Source: Rhodamnia argentea (lineage: Eukaryota; Streptophyta; Magnoliopsida; Myrtales; Myrtaceae). From it: a DNA stretch of 64,000 bases. The notes beneath the pieces are model-generated. The model saw only the letters and a program-made list of their open reading frames with translations, searched no databases and was not told the DNA's origin. The position numbers and the translations under genes are program-made. Shown piece by piece: positions 21,666-34,330 of this stretch (position 1 is the stretch's first letter; every line of letters starts with the position of its first letter). The stretch is taken from contig NC_063158.1 in assembly GCF_020921035.1 (NCBI RefSeq), positions 7,608,001-7,672,000 of the forward strand. The letters are read 5' to 3'.

Positions 21666-24600
21666 AAGATCAACCATCACAGATCTATATAATCTCTGGT
21701 TTATGTCATGTCATGATCAGATCGGAGAAAAACTCGCAGAGTCCCATGACCCAGGTCCCAAGATCCACAGTGAGATAAAACTCGAGAGCTATGGAAGTAG
21801 TATCTGCAACCTGCAGAGGGAAAGGGGCCCATGTTGACTCAGCGATCCTTATCTTCACAGAAGCACATGCAAGCGTATCGCTATTGATCCTCACTTTTGT
21901 TTTCCTTCTTTTGGTTCTTCGCTTTAATGCTAGTTGGCACTGCACTCAGTCTCAGCGTACAGGAAATCTGGTGCACAAGTCGAAGGACTTGATTCTTATC
22001 GCTCGTTCCAAAACAAGTTAGGGTTTCGTCCATTTCCGACACCTGATTTTGAGTGGCTTTTGAGTCGTACTGAGCCAATGGCGGCTCTTCATGTGTTTTG
22101 CATATATATCTTCTTTAACCTTACCTTTGGAGTAATTGATGTCGGCATTATTAATTCTTTTGCACTCTGAATTTATATATAGAGTTGTTTATGAATGATG
22201 AAGCCGAGTCAAATGGGATTCTAACATGTGGGAGTAATGTCATGCTTCGATCACTCGTTCGAGTTCCACCTTGGATCTTTCATCAAGTCATAAAATCATG
22301 GGAGAACGTCAAGGAAGTTTATGAAGAGATGCCGCTTTTTTAAAAGAAAATTCAAAATGGACATTATCTCAAACAATGACATGAGGTGGCCAATTTGGTC
22401 TAAAAAAAAAAAAAGCCCTGAGCTCACAATCGGCCAAGTCTTCGTCGACTAGTTTGCACGTGTCACTCACGTGCTTATTTTGGCAGATTTCTAGTTTGAC
22501 CCAATTTGAGGAAGCTCCAATTCATCCAATCTACTGAAGATGAAGTGAATAAACGTATGAAAACTTAAGGGGAGTATTCTTTTTTGCACTTGCAGACCAA
22601 CATGAGTAGAGCACATGCAGGGCCAAAAACAAGAAATCGAGGACCTCAACAGGCAACGAGTTCAACTTGAGACAACCTGAGTTTGCAGGCAAGTGAGACT
22701 AACGACGTTGTTGAACTAAAACCGAACAAAGCGAATCAAAGTGCAATGACGAAAACGGATCAGTCGTGTACAGCTGACCTTGTAGAAACCAATACAACCA
22801 AGACCAATTGAAACGATCAAAAACACTGTCGCTTTCAGAACCAAGCAAAAAGTAATCAAGAAATGGATTTGAATGCAGGAATTTGAGGAAATGGAAGAGA
22901 GAACCGAAGAGAAGAGTGAACGTGGGGAAAGTTGTAGGAGAATCGAGGCCAGTATAAGGAGAAATCTATGAGGAGCCCCCACATGTGATTAACTATAGCC
23001 AAAAGCAAAAGTCATACGTGTATGCAAAGTTTGTAGGTTATGCTTATCTCTACAAGCCATACGTAGACCAAGAAACTCAAAATTTTGACCAAGAAACCCA
23101 CCCAAATGACAATCAAATAGAAAAAAGAAAAGTGGGTATCGAAGATTATTATATTCTAAACTAATTAGTTTTTTTTTTTTTTGCCCTTCTTTTGACATGC
23201 ATTTTTCAAATCTTTGAAGCGTGCCAATCATTTAATGTTACGGAGTTGACTGTCGTGATGATTGGAGGTGTTGATCCCGACGATGAGGGAGTACTCAATA
23301 AGAGTTTCCATGTAATAATGCAAGTAATCGTCCTTTTATTTTATTTTTAATGTTTTTACTTTTCTCTCTCCTTGAAATCGAAGGACTCTTGCCACATGAT
23401 TGCCAAGAATTTAGGTTTTAATGACTCCAATGCCTAACGGTCCCCCCCCCCTCAACAAAAAAAAATCTAGAAAGACAACAAAAGAAACAAAAGGGGTGTT
23501 GCAAAGTAAATGCTGCCATGCCACCTATCAAATGTACTTTTTTTTTCAGAAAAATTCGATTTTCGTGATAAATCGATTGTATACAACATGAGAGTAATCA
23601 GCACATGAAAAATATTAAAATAATTAAATACTAAATGAATCCGTTGATTTTATATGATATCATAATAGGAGGTCTTATAATTCGCATCTTTTCAAATTCT
23701 TTATTTATCTTCGCTTTATAATTTCCACTTTTAGTATTAAGTCAAAGTTCAATCTAGACTTAGGAGGGAGTGTAAGAATATTTAAATAAATTAATTACGA
23801 TTTTATTTAATAGTTTCAATTTTTAGAACAAATAAAAGTGAGCTGTCGAGATCTCATTATTAACTAAATAGAAAAGGAAAGTAAAGGAAAAGAAATGGTC
23901 CCCTCTGTCGTCTTTTTTCTAGTCTTTTCTTCTCACTTTCTGTTTCGTTAAAAGAAGCAATGCAGTCTTCTGCCATAAAAGGAAACAAATGAAGTCTGCC
24001 TACTACATAGGGTGCAGGACGATTACGGAAGCAAAATTTATGCGAGTACACGTGTCGACTACCCACCTCCTCCCTCCTTTCAAATCGGGTCAGATCCGTT
24101 TTGGAATTTGCATCGACTGGCTTTTGAGGCTTAGGCCCGTTTGTTAATTTGGCAGGGACTTTGAGAAAATGCAATACCTTGTAAAGGCCTTTTTCAAATG
24201 CGATGTTTGGAAAGATATTTTAAAAATACATTTAAAAAGAACTTTGTGAAAATGTTGTTTGTGAAATTGAACTTTGTAAAATATTTTTTTTTGAAAAAAG
24301 CGGTAGCCACCGTGGCGGCGCGACGTGGCGGGCGACCGGGGCGCACAAGCAAGGTGAAAAATTAAAATAATAAAAATTATTAGTCTTCCCAAGTCCTGAG
24401 GTCTTTGGGTAGTGTTGCTCTTCCCAAGTGAGTCAAAAATGAACCAAACACCATTTGATTTGAGGACTTTGGCCCTGTCTTTTGACCCTTAGTATACCAT
24501 TCTCTCGAGCTATACGAGTTCTAATCCAATAGTCATGGCCATAAAAGAATCGTTGATTAAGCTTATTTTAAATGAAATTAGTTCTTAACCAACAAGATTT

Positions 24601-26279
24601 ACATGATTTGTAATTCTTCGAGTTCCTCCATGTTTCAAAATAAAGGTTCTCACATAACTCCACCGTAATCGACCTTTTGTTTATATCTCAATGACAGTAG
24701 TAGACTCCCTCGCATGCGCAAAAAGGATAGGGAGGGAGGGGATTACTGAGCCTCCGCTTGCGTGCAACATTTTGTATTGCTATCGGATTCATGGGCAGGC
24801 AAGAGATGACATGACAAATTATCTTATGCACTATAAAAATAGGAAGCCGCTTACATGACAGTCTAACAATACCGTCATTATTTCTAACCCTACAATTTTT
24901 CAATTAATGAGTACTTTATACAAAACATGTTATGATGGTGTGTGGATCTTCGGTCAGAAATAACCGAGAGTACTATTAAACTGTCAGGAAAATATTTTCC
25001 ATAAAAATAAGTGAGAGGAGATACATTTTAACATTTTAGAAGGCTATTGTCGGAGGTGATTCCGTTCTCGATAAAGGAAGACTTGTGATCCGGATCGCCT
25101 AATATTGAGATTTCCGTGACATGCATGATATTACTCAAATTAGGCCATCCATTTGGGATTCAAAATTTTTCAAACCCCAAAAAAATTCCTGCCCAAATTT
25201 TTTTCCTCCCTTTCAACACATGATGTGGTTTAAATCAAACCTTCCATTTTTATTTGGACGGCCCGATTTGAGTAATATCACGAAAATCTCAATGTTAGGT
25301 GATCCAAATCCACTTATCAATACCCTCAAGAATAAATGTAGAATGAATGTTTAAAAGCTCACTTGGGTTAGCGGGGGCATAGATAGGGAAAAAAAAAAAG
25401 TAGTTTGGTGGGTTGTGGTTGCCACAACCGATGCAAGCAGTGCTAAGATGGTGAGGAAGTTACCGGCAAGAGCTATGGCGACGGCCAACTGTAAAAAAGA
25501 GAGGAGGGCCAATAGTCATAACTAGTGTTAGAAATTTTTTGAGTGTCTATCCGAAGATAGCGTTATATATGGATTAAATTACAAATGCAACCACCAATAA
25601 CAAACAAATTTGCGCCAAATGTCCGAATTTCTTGGTTATTACATTTTCAACCATTTGTTTTCCTAGATTTGTAGACATTGGATCATTCACTCATTTTCTC
25701 ACAACTTCGATTCTTGATATAAGGATTTTCGGCTCAACCTTTGTGAATTTTCATTTGGAAAAATGATACAGATGATTCGTGAACTTTTGTTCAATGTGTA
25801 ATGTTCGTGAACTTTGAATTTGTCCAATGTGATTATTGAATTTTGGTTTAATGTTCAATGTAACCCACGAACTTTTAAATAGTTTCATATACTCTAAGGA
25901 TTATATTGAACATTTGCTAAAAATACAAGGACCACATTAAACAAATTAAACGTCTTGAGAAGACATTACACATTGAGCGAAAATTTAAGAACTACTTGTG
26001 CTATTATCCCTTCCATTTTTTGTGTTACCTAACAAAAGCATTAATGTGGTAAGTCAACCAACAGGAGAAGATTACGTATTCAAATTACTTTACTATAGCT
26101 TGCAATAATAATCGGGACGTGTCAAGCATCATCTGATATATGTCGATGGGTGTTTTGCGTGGGTACATGTGAATTCGAGTAGAAATATTTTCAAGAATAA
26201 TGAAATCAATTTCTAAATAAACTACTAAACATTATGATGGGTTAACCTCTCTAATCATTCAAAATGATCCCACTCACCC

Positions 26280-26281
<2 letters not shown>
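21666..26281. other. Intergenic DNA, no recognisable gene
   Basis: Several short open frames (for example near 21791-22170 and 22716-23231) do not resemble proteins I know and lack splice-supported continuation. Near 24140-24470 a segment with CCCGTTTGTTAATTTGG and a GC-rich centre (24300-24350) looks like a decayed MITE, without clear ends. Confidence 0.35.

Positions 26282-26324
<43 letters not shown>
26282..26324. repeat. (CT)n microsatellite
   Basis: About 21 uninterrupted CT units. Confidence 0.9.
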
Positions 26325-26325
<1 letters not shown>

Positions 26326-28548
26326 CCTAGAGTCACATCCCTAAGGGAGAGACTCTCCCTCCCTCCCGGTCTCTCTCTCTTCTTGTCTCAATCTCTTCAT
26401 ATTGAAGACTTTTTCGTTGATTTTGTGGACGACGCAACCAACATCCTTCACGAAAGTAGAGAGTTTTGTCCTATGAGCTCTGAAAATCAAAGCATAAGCG
26501 CCTTGGAAGAATATGCTTTCTCTAGGTCCGCTCGCTGACACTAGCTCCGAGTGCTTACTCCAATTAGTTGAATACTCCGCAAGTCTCGGAAACTCTTCTT
26601 TTCCAATCTGGAGTTATATCCAGATTCGAGTGCTCTTCTATTTCAATCTATATAGTTTTGGGATTTACAAGGCATTCTATGTGCTCTTTCAATCTGTTGC
26701 TGTTATTGTTTTCTCTATTTGGTGATGTACGAGGATATCGAACTTAGACGCACACCGCCTTTTGACAAAGCCATAGCTACTGGAGAGAAAAATCTCATCG
26801 TATGCTCATCATTGATGATGATGTAAGATTCACCGATCGATCACTAGTTGTTCTTTGATGCTATGAAAGATCCGTCTTTGTGAGATGAGAGAGTTTTTGT
26901 AGGCTGTACTAAGTTGATTAATTTGTTCATACTTCTTTCATGTGAAATGAAAATTTTCTTTTCAACCCCCCCTCCCCAACAAAAAAAACTCTGTTCATCA
27001 ACCAAAAGTAAAAACCTCACTAATCCAAATAAGCATATCAAGCATGTCATAACTTTCGTATGGTATTTCGATAATTAGTCTTAAGTAGTTTTTTCAATTA
27101 GATCATGACAGCGACGTCACTTTTTTGAAAGGATTTAAGTCCAATATGGACACTACAATTGATGGGGAAAAGAAGAAGAAGCAAAAATGACATGTTTTGG
27201 CCCTTTTGTTCCCTAAGTTCATTTAAATATAAAACCCTAAATAATAAAATTAAAATAAGGAAAATATAGCTTGGATAAAATAGGATAGGATAATTTTATC
27301 ATATCCTTTGTTTAGCTCTCGCCTAGAACAAGATAAAGTGGGACATAAAGGGGATACAACCTGGATAAAATTATCATATGGGGAAGATGGGATAAAGGTG
27401 GAAAGGATTTCTTATGTTCATTGTATAAAAGCTATTTTTTCTTGAATAACAAACTTCTTAAATAAAATTAAAATAATAAATAAATATGAATAATAAAAAT
27501 AATAAATAATTTCTTTTGTTTATTCCTATATGTATCGATAAATTTTAGTTTCTTTCTACTTTACAATAAATGTTTGATGCATACACACACTTATCATATC
27601 TATATCATTACATATTTTGTGTATAGTAGTATAGCTTATTATTTAATAATTTTTTATTAAGAAATGATGAAACGGAATAAAAGTAATGAAAAAGAGAGAT
27701 ATAAAAATAAAAAAGTAAGTAAATAAAAATTAAGTACAAGAACCCATATTTTAAGTGAATAAATTCGAATTTGAAAATGATTTTTCTAATTATCGAAGAA
27801 TGTGGGCAATGAAATTTCTTAAAAAAAAAAAAACTAGAAACATCCATCTCATTCTCTTATGTATCTCTAGTTCATAATGAAATTTCACCACTCCTTTGCA
27901 GTATTTTAGTGCATATCAAAACTCTAAGAAATCAGCAAGAGAGTCGAAACTTATTCTCCTTCATAGGTTTTTGGTTCACGTCAAAAGTCCGTGAAAGCAG
28001 AAAGAGAATCAAAGTTCATTCTCCTCCTTAACTTTGTGGTTCATGCTAAAATTTAACAAAAATAGTGAGAGAAGTAAAATCTTTCGTAGTTGCAAATGTG
28101 AATAATCATATTTTCTCTCTATTAGAGTTGGCAGTGAATTATGAGATATTATTATAATCTCTGTTTGTACATTTTCAGATTTATTTACATCGATATGTGT
28201 AAGTATCAAATAATGAACATGATATGATATGAACATATCCGGCCTTGTTCTTGTGATTCGCCAAACAATGGATAAGATCTGGTAAAATCAATGGATATAT
28301 GAAAATCATTGGATTTCATATCATATCCCATCTAATCCTATCTTGGTTAGAAATTTAAACGATCAAACATAACCTAAATTCTAGGGGGTGCTCTTATGGG
28401 AAGATTGAGTGGTGGAGAGGTTCGAGCCTATGAGATAACAAAGTGAAGACTAGTCGAATCAGCTTCGATGAAGTGGAGATGATGACAAGTCTAACAAAGC
28501 AACACAAGCGATTGCACTTGATTTGGACGAACCGCAAAGAAATTGTCG
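26325..28548. other. AT-rich intergenic DNA, no gene seen
   Basis: Includes very AT-rich stretches (27440-27700) and two pieces with GGATAGGATAATTTTATCATATCC-like palindromic wording (around 27280-27305 and 28310-28345), probably decayed MITE ends. No protein-coding signal. Confidence 0.35.
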
Positions 28549-28556
28549 GGTCCAAG

Positions 28557-29345
28557 TAGAGGTGGCAAAATGGGTCTAGAACCCATATTCAACCCATATT
28601 TGATGATGGTGGGTCAAAAATGGGTTAGCTTATGTGCTTTAGTGGGTCATAAATGGGTTACTTAAAAATCTAATAGGTTCTAAATGGGTTTTAAATGAGT
28701 CATAAATAGGTTGGGCATAAATGAGTTAGGTAAGATAACTAGAGAGTCATAAATATTTTTTATGAATATTTAAAAAAAATATATGATTTTTAATATTTTA
28801 TTACTTTGTTATAACATTAATTTTTTCTTTTCTTTTCTTTTTTCCTTTCTTTTCTTTCTATTTTCCTTTTTCTCCTGCCTTGGCCGCCACTAGTCGACGA
28901 CGGCCACAAGCTAGCCTAGGGCAAGCTCGGCTTGCTAAGATTTGGCGAGCCTCGAGATGGACCGAGCTTTGGAGAGCCTTGAGGCTCGGCCGATCGAGGC
29001 GAGCCCGAGCTCTCCCTAGGCAAACGAGCCTAGGTGAGCTCGGGGCTCGTCGAGATCCGGCCTCGAGTTCGCTAGTCGGGATAGGGGGAGCCTAGTTTGA
29101 TTAAATATCATTTTTAGCAATATCATTTTTTTTTATCAAATTATAAAAAAAAAAACAAGCATTGTATGATTTGGTTAAATATAGAATGTTTAAGAAATAC
29201 GGGTCGGGTATGGGTCGGGTTGGGTATGGGTCATTGAATTTGTATTGAATGAATATGGGTCAAAACGGGTTAAATGAGTCAAAATGGGTCGGACCATATT
29301 CGACCCGACCCAAACTCAATCCGACCCACCCATTTGACACCTCTA
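28557..29345. mobile_element. 789-bp hAT-type non-autonomous element with perfect 8-bp target duplication
   Basis: GGTCCAAG is present at 28549-28556 and 29346-29353. The termini TAGAGGTGGCAAAATGGGTC and its inverse (GACCCACCCATTTGACACCTCTA split over the right end) are hAT-like. Both arms are made of many AAATGGGTC/GGGTCATAAATGGG iterations. A GC-rich block (about 28870-29095) with GAGCC/CTCGG iterations occupies the middle. It carries no transposase. Confidence 0.82.
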
Positions 29346-29353
29346 GGTCCAAG

Positions 29354-30385
29354 ACATGAATTGCAATGGTCCTCGTAAAAAATATTTGCCGGGTTCACTG
29401 TAGCTTTCAAAAAAACCCTCCACCGAATCGGCTCAATTTTTTTTTTTAAAACTCGTGATTGTCGTGTATATTCTATTGGTTAATTATACATAAAAATATA
29501 GGTTTAATATCCAAAAAAACCCTAACTTTAGCATATGTTCCAATTATATATAAAAAAATTGCCTTATAAAAAATTCTCAACTTTTATTTTTATCCCAATT
29601 TACCACCGTTAGCCTTCCATATATAATCACCATTAGTTAATCATACATGGTATTTTCACGTCGTTAATAAATTACATCTTAGCATAGTTGACATGAAAAA
29701 ACCCTCCAACTTCTCTTCTATTGTCCGCTTCCGATACATATTATCGGAAGATACAAAGCCACTCGGATGGCGTATTTCGAATTCAATAGCATAAAGAACA
29801 ACCGGACGTAGAGATGTAATTATTCGGACGAACGATTTCACATCTCATTGTCTCTGAAACCTGTTATTTTCTAATTTCGAAGATTCATTAGTAAGTTCGG
29901 CGAGGAAATTCGAGCCACATAGGATTAACGAATAGTGATTGTGATTATGGACGGAAGGGCGACGATGGTAGAATTGGGACAAAAATAAAAGTTGGGAGTT
30001 TTTTTATGGAAAAAAAAAATTGGATATAATTAGGACAGATGTTAAAGTTGGAGGTTTTTTGGGTATTAGGCCGGTAGAATTAGGACAAAAGTAAAAGTTA
30101 TGCTTTTTTATAAGACAAATTTTTTTTTATTTTTTATTTAATTGAGACGGATGCTAAAATTGAACATTTTTTTGAGTATTAAGCCCCAAAATATATAATC
30201 AATTTTTTTTAATATGTCCTCTCTTATTGGTTTTGCTGATTGGATTTTTGGGCAAGATGGGTTTTTTTTTTTTTTTTGCCACACAAATTACGGATTACAA
30301 ATGAAAAAAATAGTTATGGTATTAAAGTCAGGATCATAGAAAAATTATAGCAGCTGTGTTGTCAAAATCCCTCTCTGATCTATCA

Positions 30386-30388
<3 letters not shown>
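29354..30388. other. Intergenic DNA with fragmentary repeats
   Basis: Contains inverted phrases such as TAGGACAAAAGTAAAAGTT near 30073 and TTTTATTTTTATCCCAATTT near 29583, which suggest another palindromic MITE spanning roughly 29495-30190. Ends and target duplication were not resolved. No gene. Confidence 0.35.

Positions 30389-30423
<35 letters not shown>
30389..30423. repeat. (CT)n microsatellite
   Basis: About 17 CT units. A second shorter CT tract follows at about 30588-30606. Confidence 0.88.
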
Positions 30424-30426
<3 letters not shown>

Positions 30427-30847
30427 GGATCCATCTCTTCTCGGAGCTGAACAGTCGCTCATGAGAAGACTCCCAATCAAATGCTCAACCAACCAACCAA
30501 ATACTCAGTCTGTTTCCAGAAAAAGGACAAAAGAAAACACAAGACTCGGCCAGTCCCCACCCTGACTTGTCAGGTTCCCCCCCGTCCTCTCTCTCTCTCT
30601 CTCTCTCAATCACTTTCCCAAGCAACTTGGATGGGAGCGAAGGGGAACATCGACTCCTTTGTCTTTTGGAAATATTTTAAAATAACGACATGAGATGAGA
30701 TGCTATTATTTCCTAAAATAAAAATTTAAAGTAGATCTTATTATAAATACGAGTTTGAAATGTCCTTTTTTTTTTTTTAATAAAGACATCAAATGAATAT
30801 TTTCACAAAAAAGACATGAAGTGATTAAATAATCTTAAAGAATGACT

Positions 30848-31075
30848 TGATTTCACCGACAGAATCGCATTTTCGTTTTCTCTCCACTGGCCATCGACGA
30901 GGCCGCCCTCATTGGCATCGGGAGAGGGTCACCTTGCTAGTGTCGGGCGAGGGTGAGGTTGTCCTCGCAGGATCTGACGAGAGCCGCCCTCGCCCGACAC
31001 GAGTGAGGGCTACTGGCGACCTCCCCCGACCCTCGACCAGGCTAGGTGATGGCCTAGGGAAGAGGGAAAAATAAA
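30848..31075. repeat. GC-rich repeat-like block 0.4 kb upstream of the SPL gene
   Basis: An abrupt GC-rich island in AT-rich DNA, with inverted phrases (GTCGGGCGAGGGTGAGG near 30942 and CCGCCCTCGCCCGACAC near 30983) and a following A-rich stretch. It looks like part of a dispersed element. Boundaries unknown and no convincing coding. Confidence 0.4.
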
Positions 31076-31491
31076 AATAAAAAAAAGGGAAAAAAAGGAA
31101 AGGGAAAGAAAAAAAAATTAAAAAAAAAATCAAAACGTTAAAAACATATATAATTAGAATTTTTTTTCCACTACAATATTCTGGCAACGTGCTCGCGAGT
31201 GGGCCAAAATTCAGGTTCTTCCACCACAAGTTTTTATTTGAAGTTTTTCTCATTTTTGCTTTTAATGGCTCTGTCCTCACTTAAAGTAGACATGTCCCTC
31301 TTCGGGTGGCACTTCATTTGTGCACGGTGTCTCCTCCTCCAATTATTGCTCCTCCCCTCTTTCCCCAAATTAGGAGACACACACCCACTTGCAGTAGAGA
31401 GAGAAAGAGAAGGAGAAAGAGAAAGAGAAAGCCTTTGAGGACAGTTGCGACTGACTGTACTTGAAGCAAAGGAGGTTCCCAAGGAGCAAGC

Positions 31492-34330
31492 ATGGAAAAT
31501 GGCGGGAGCTACCCCGATTACCACACGTACTCGCCCAACCCCCAAGCGCAGAACGGTCACTTCCCCGCCCACCTCCCCCACTGGGACACCGCTGACCTTA
31601 GCTCCGTCGGTCGCCACCCTCAGCCCGTGCTCCGCCCTCTCTACGCCGGGGGCGGAGGAGGAGGAGGAGAGCTAGGCGCGCCGCCCGTGCGGGCCGACCA
31701 GCACCTCACGTGCCTGCAGCTGGGCAAGAGGCGCTACTTCGAAAGCGATGGAGCAGGGGGCGACAGGAGGTGCAAGACCCACCACGGGGGAGCGACGGCG
31801 GTGCCTAGGTGCCAAGTGGAGGGGTGCCATGTGGCGCTGGGAGACGCCAAGGAGTACCATAGGCGGCACAAGGTGTGCGAGTCGCACTCCAAAGCTCCCG
31901 CGGTGGTGGTGCTCGGCCTGGAGCAGCGCTTCTGCCAACAGTGCAGTCGGTACAAACCAAACGCCACTCTCTCTCTCTCTCTCTCCCCTCTGCAGGCGGG
32001 TGTGCTTTTCGACATTTAACTTTGATCGGGGCATTCGGTGAATGCATCTGAACATACGATTGTTCTGAATTCTAAATAGTTGATGGTCTAAAATGCAAAA
32101 TCAATATAAAGATAGAGGTTAGCCAAGGGGGGGTGATTGACTTGACGGTGGGTGGATGGTGTGGGACAGGTTCCACCAGGTGTCGGAGTTTGACGATGCC
32201 AAGAGGAGTTGCCGGAGGAGATTGGCCGGGCACAACGAGCGCCGGAGAAAGAGCTCTCACGATTCTCTTCCCACCAACACATCTCAGGGTATAACTTTCC
32301 TGAATCTCATACTTCTCCATCTCTCTTTCTTGATCTTCCCTCTCTCTCTCTCTCTCTTTGCTCGCCCTTACTCGTTTTGTTGATTTCTTTACGGAAAACA
32401 AGCTATTCTACGGTAAAAAGGACACCAGATTTATATTGTTCGGTCATCGTGACTTATGTTCCTAGAAAGCATCTTCCGAACGAAGACACTTCTTCTATAT
32501 AGATAAAAGTTAGATCCAAAACATGAAAATTTACATGAACTAAGTAAACATTCAAATTGAAAAGCAACTCACAATTAGTAAAGTAACCTTTTCGGACTTA
32601 AACTCAACTCATATTCTCAACAGTTATTTCCATCTAAAATGTCATTGCATTGGCAGACAGATTTTGGCTTGGCTAACATGAATGAATGTGCTTTAGACTG
32701 TCATGGTTTTTTGCTGATCCACAATGTGAGAGGATTCAGTATGAAAGTAACTTCACTTGCTCGGCTTCTATTCTTCTCAATTCCAACCCTTGTTTTTTGC
32801 TCTCTATTTTGCCTTTACATCTGTGATTTATGCTACATCTACTTTCCGTTTCGGCTCATGCGCGAGGTTGACTCCGGAATTCAATCCAATCTCTTACCCT
32901 TTTGCAATGAATGGAATTCCAAGAGAACCCAGCTGTCAGAGCGCGATCCAAAGTATTCGTTTGCCTAGGGACCCAAGCCAATCCCCAGCGTTCCCGGATC
33001 TGCAAAAGCGCCTTCAGATCAGAGACATAGCTCCTAATATACCAACTCTTTTCGTCGTCCAGATTTCTTGATTCACATCATTGATGGACCTTGTTGTTCC
33101 TGGCCTTCTAATATCCATATGGATGAGCACATATAGAAGTGCACTCAATGCCTGATGTAACGCCAAATGCCCTTAGGAAATGTACTGATTTGCGAGGTAG
33201 CAAGAGGGTATTAGTCTATGTATGGGTTTTCTTATCTCCATAATCAAGCAAGTTAAATATTGCTATTTGCAGAGGAAGAATACAGGATATAAGAATGTCA
33301 TTCTGATGTAAAGGGAAGGTTTGATCTCCTCTGCCTTGTCATGTGAAAAGTCTTGCTCACTTGAATTACTGATTACGGTAAATTGTTTAGTGGAAAGCCT
33401 AGTGAATTTATTGAGTTGGAACTACTCGGCAAGTCAGATACCGCCGACAATTTTGATCGTATGTTGTGGTGTTGTAGTCAATCTAGTGAGACTCGCCTTT
33501 TCTTTCGTAGTCATCTCAAGTTTGTTATTAAAACAAAACGAGAATAGTAAAAGGAGGCTTTTTCGATTGATCACCTGCTTCCATTTTTGCATCTGAGAGT
33601 TTGACTTGATCGTGTTGAGCGGCACCTGGTGTTAGTGGCACCGCTATGTCGAGATTAGACTGGTCATGATATTAAATTGGTGATTTGTTCTTGCATTAAA
33701 CAAAATTTGGACTGGTCGTGATGCTCAAAATCTAGATTGGTTGTTAAGTGGGGTAATCGGATCTTGCATTGCATAACCCTGTTCTTATGCTCTTTTAACT
33801 CCTCGGATTGCTTTCGTTCTAACCAGAGTTGATTGACTGAGATTAGGTAGTGTACTGCTTTATCACGGATTCTGAACACTCGAGGACAGCGAGTTCACAT
33901 CTTTGTTACTGCTTTCAAAACAGGATGTGCTCTCTCTCTTCTGTCATCGAGAACGGATCCGTGGGTCTCTCCATCCGAGCTCTCCTCAAGATCCAGTGCT
34001 GCGCTGCGCGAGCTCATTGCTGAACACCGGGCAACCATCTTGGCGAGGCAGCTCATCTTGGATCGGGACTGGCACTTGTACTATGCTGGAGGGGACCTCG
34101 GTGAGGCTCAAAATGGCGGCTCCGCTTCATTTTTCCCCAGCGGGCACCAAATGTTGCCTGAACCACGCTGCTGGGACAGGTTCCAGGAGGAACCAGGCAC
34201 GCAGGTCACTCTAGATCTCATGCAAGCGCCGAGCTCCGCGTTCGGTTTGCTGTCCATGAGGGAAAAGGCTAAGGATGAGGAAGAGTGTTCAGATATATGG
34301 AACTCTTTTGAGAGTACCCATGTCGTTTAA
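31492..34330 (+). CDS. SQUAMOSA promoter-binding-like (SPL/SBP-box) transcription factor, miR156-regulated
   Basis: Three exons, 31492-31949, 32170-32288 and 33924-34330, give a continuous 327-residue nuclear DNA-binding protein. The N-terminus is Pro/Gly-rich and includes the [12 protein letters not shown] motif (about 72-83). The SBP domain (about 104-180) has the first zinc site from Cys107, Cys112, Cys129 and His132, and the second from Cys148, Cys151, His155 and Cys167. A bipartite nuclear signal [17 protein letters not shown] follows. The first intron splits Arg153 inside the SBP domain, as in other SPL genes. Exon 3 opens with CALSLLS, the peptide encoded by the miR156 site. SPL proteins bind GTAC-core promoters and control phase change, flowering and organ traits. 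The subclade is not resolved. Exon boundaries are frame-consistent GT-AG; the 5' leader has a purine-rich GAGAAA tract (about 31398-31432). Confidence 0.93.
33927..33946 (+). promoter_or_regulatory. miR156/157 target site in SPL exon 3
   Basis: GTGCTCTCTCTCTTCTGTCA matches the canonical target found in miR156-controlled SPL mRNAs (one mismatch to the perfect complement of miR156, as usual). It is read in frame as ALSLLS and lies three bases into the exon after the acceptor CAG. It predicts cleavage or translational repression by miR156 in the juvenile phase. Confidence 0.93.

Noticed and set aside
21791..22170. Plus-strand overlapping frames with a hydrophobic stretch, possibly a membrane protein start
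   Set aside because: No family resemblance, no supporting splice continuation, and overlapping frames on both strands are equally open.
31672..32055. Minus-strand and alternative plus-strand open frames over SPL exon 1
   Set aside because: Shadows of the GC-rich SBP-domain exon; only the frame with the zinc-binding Cys/His pattern makes sense.
32639..33071. Open frames beginning near DFGLANMNE in SPL intron 2, superficially kinase-like
   Set aside because: DFG-like wording alone; no other kinase motifs. The frame-consistent splice from 32288 to 33924 removes the region.
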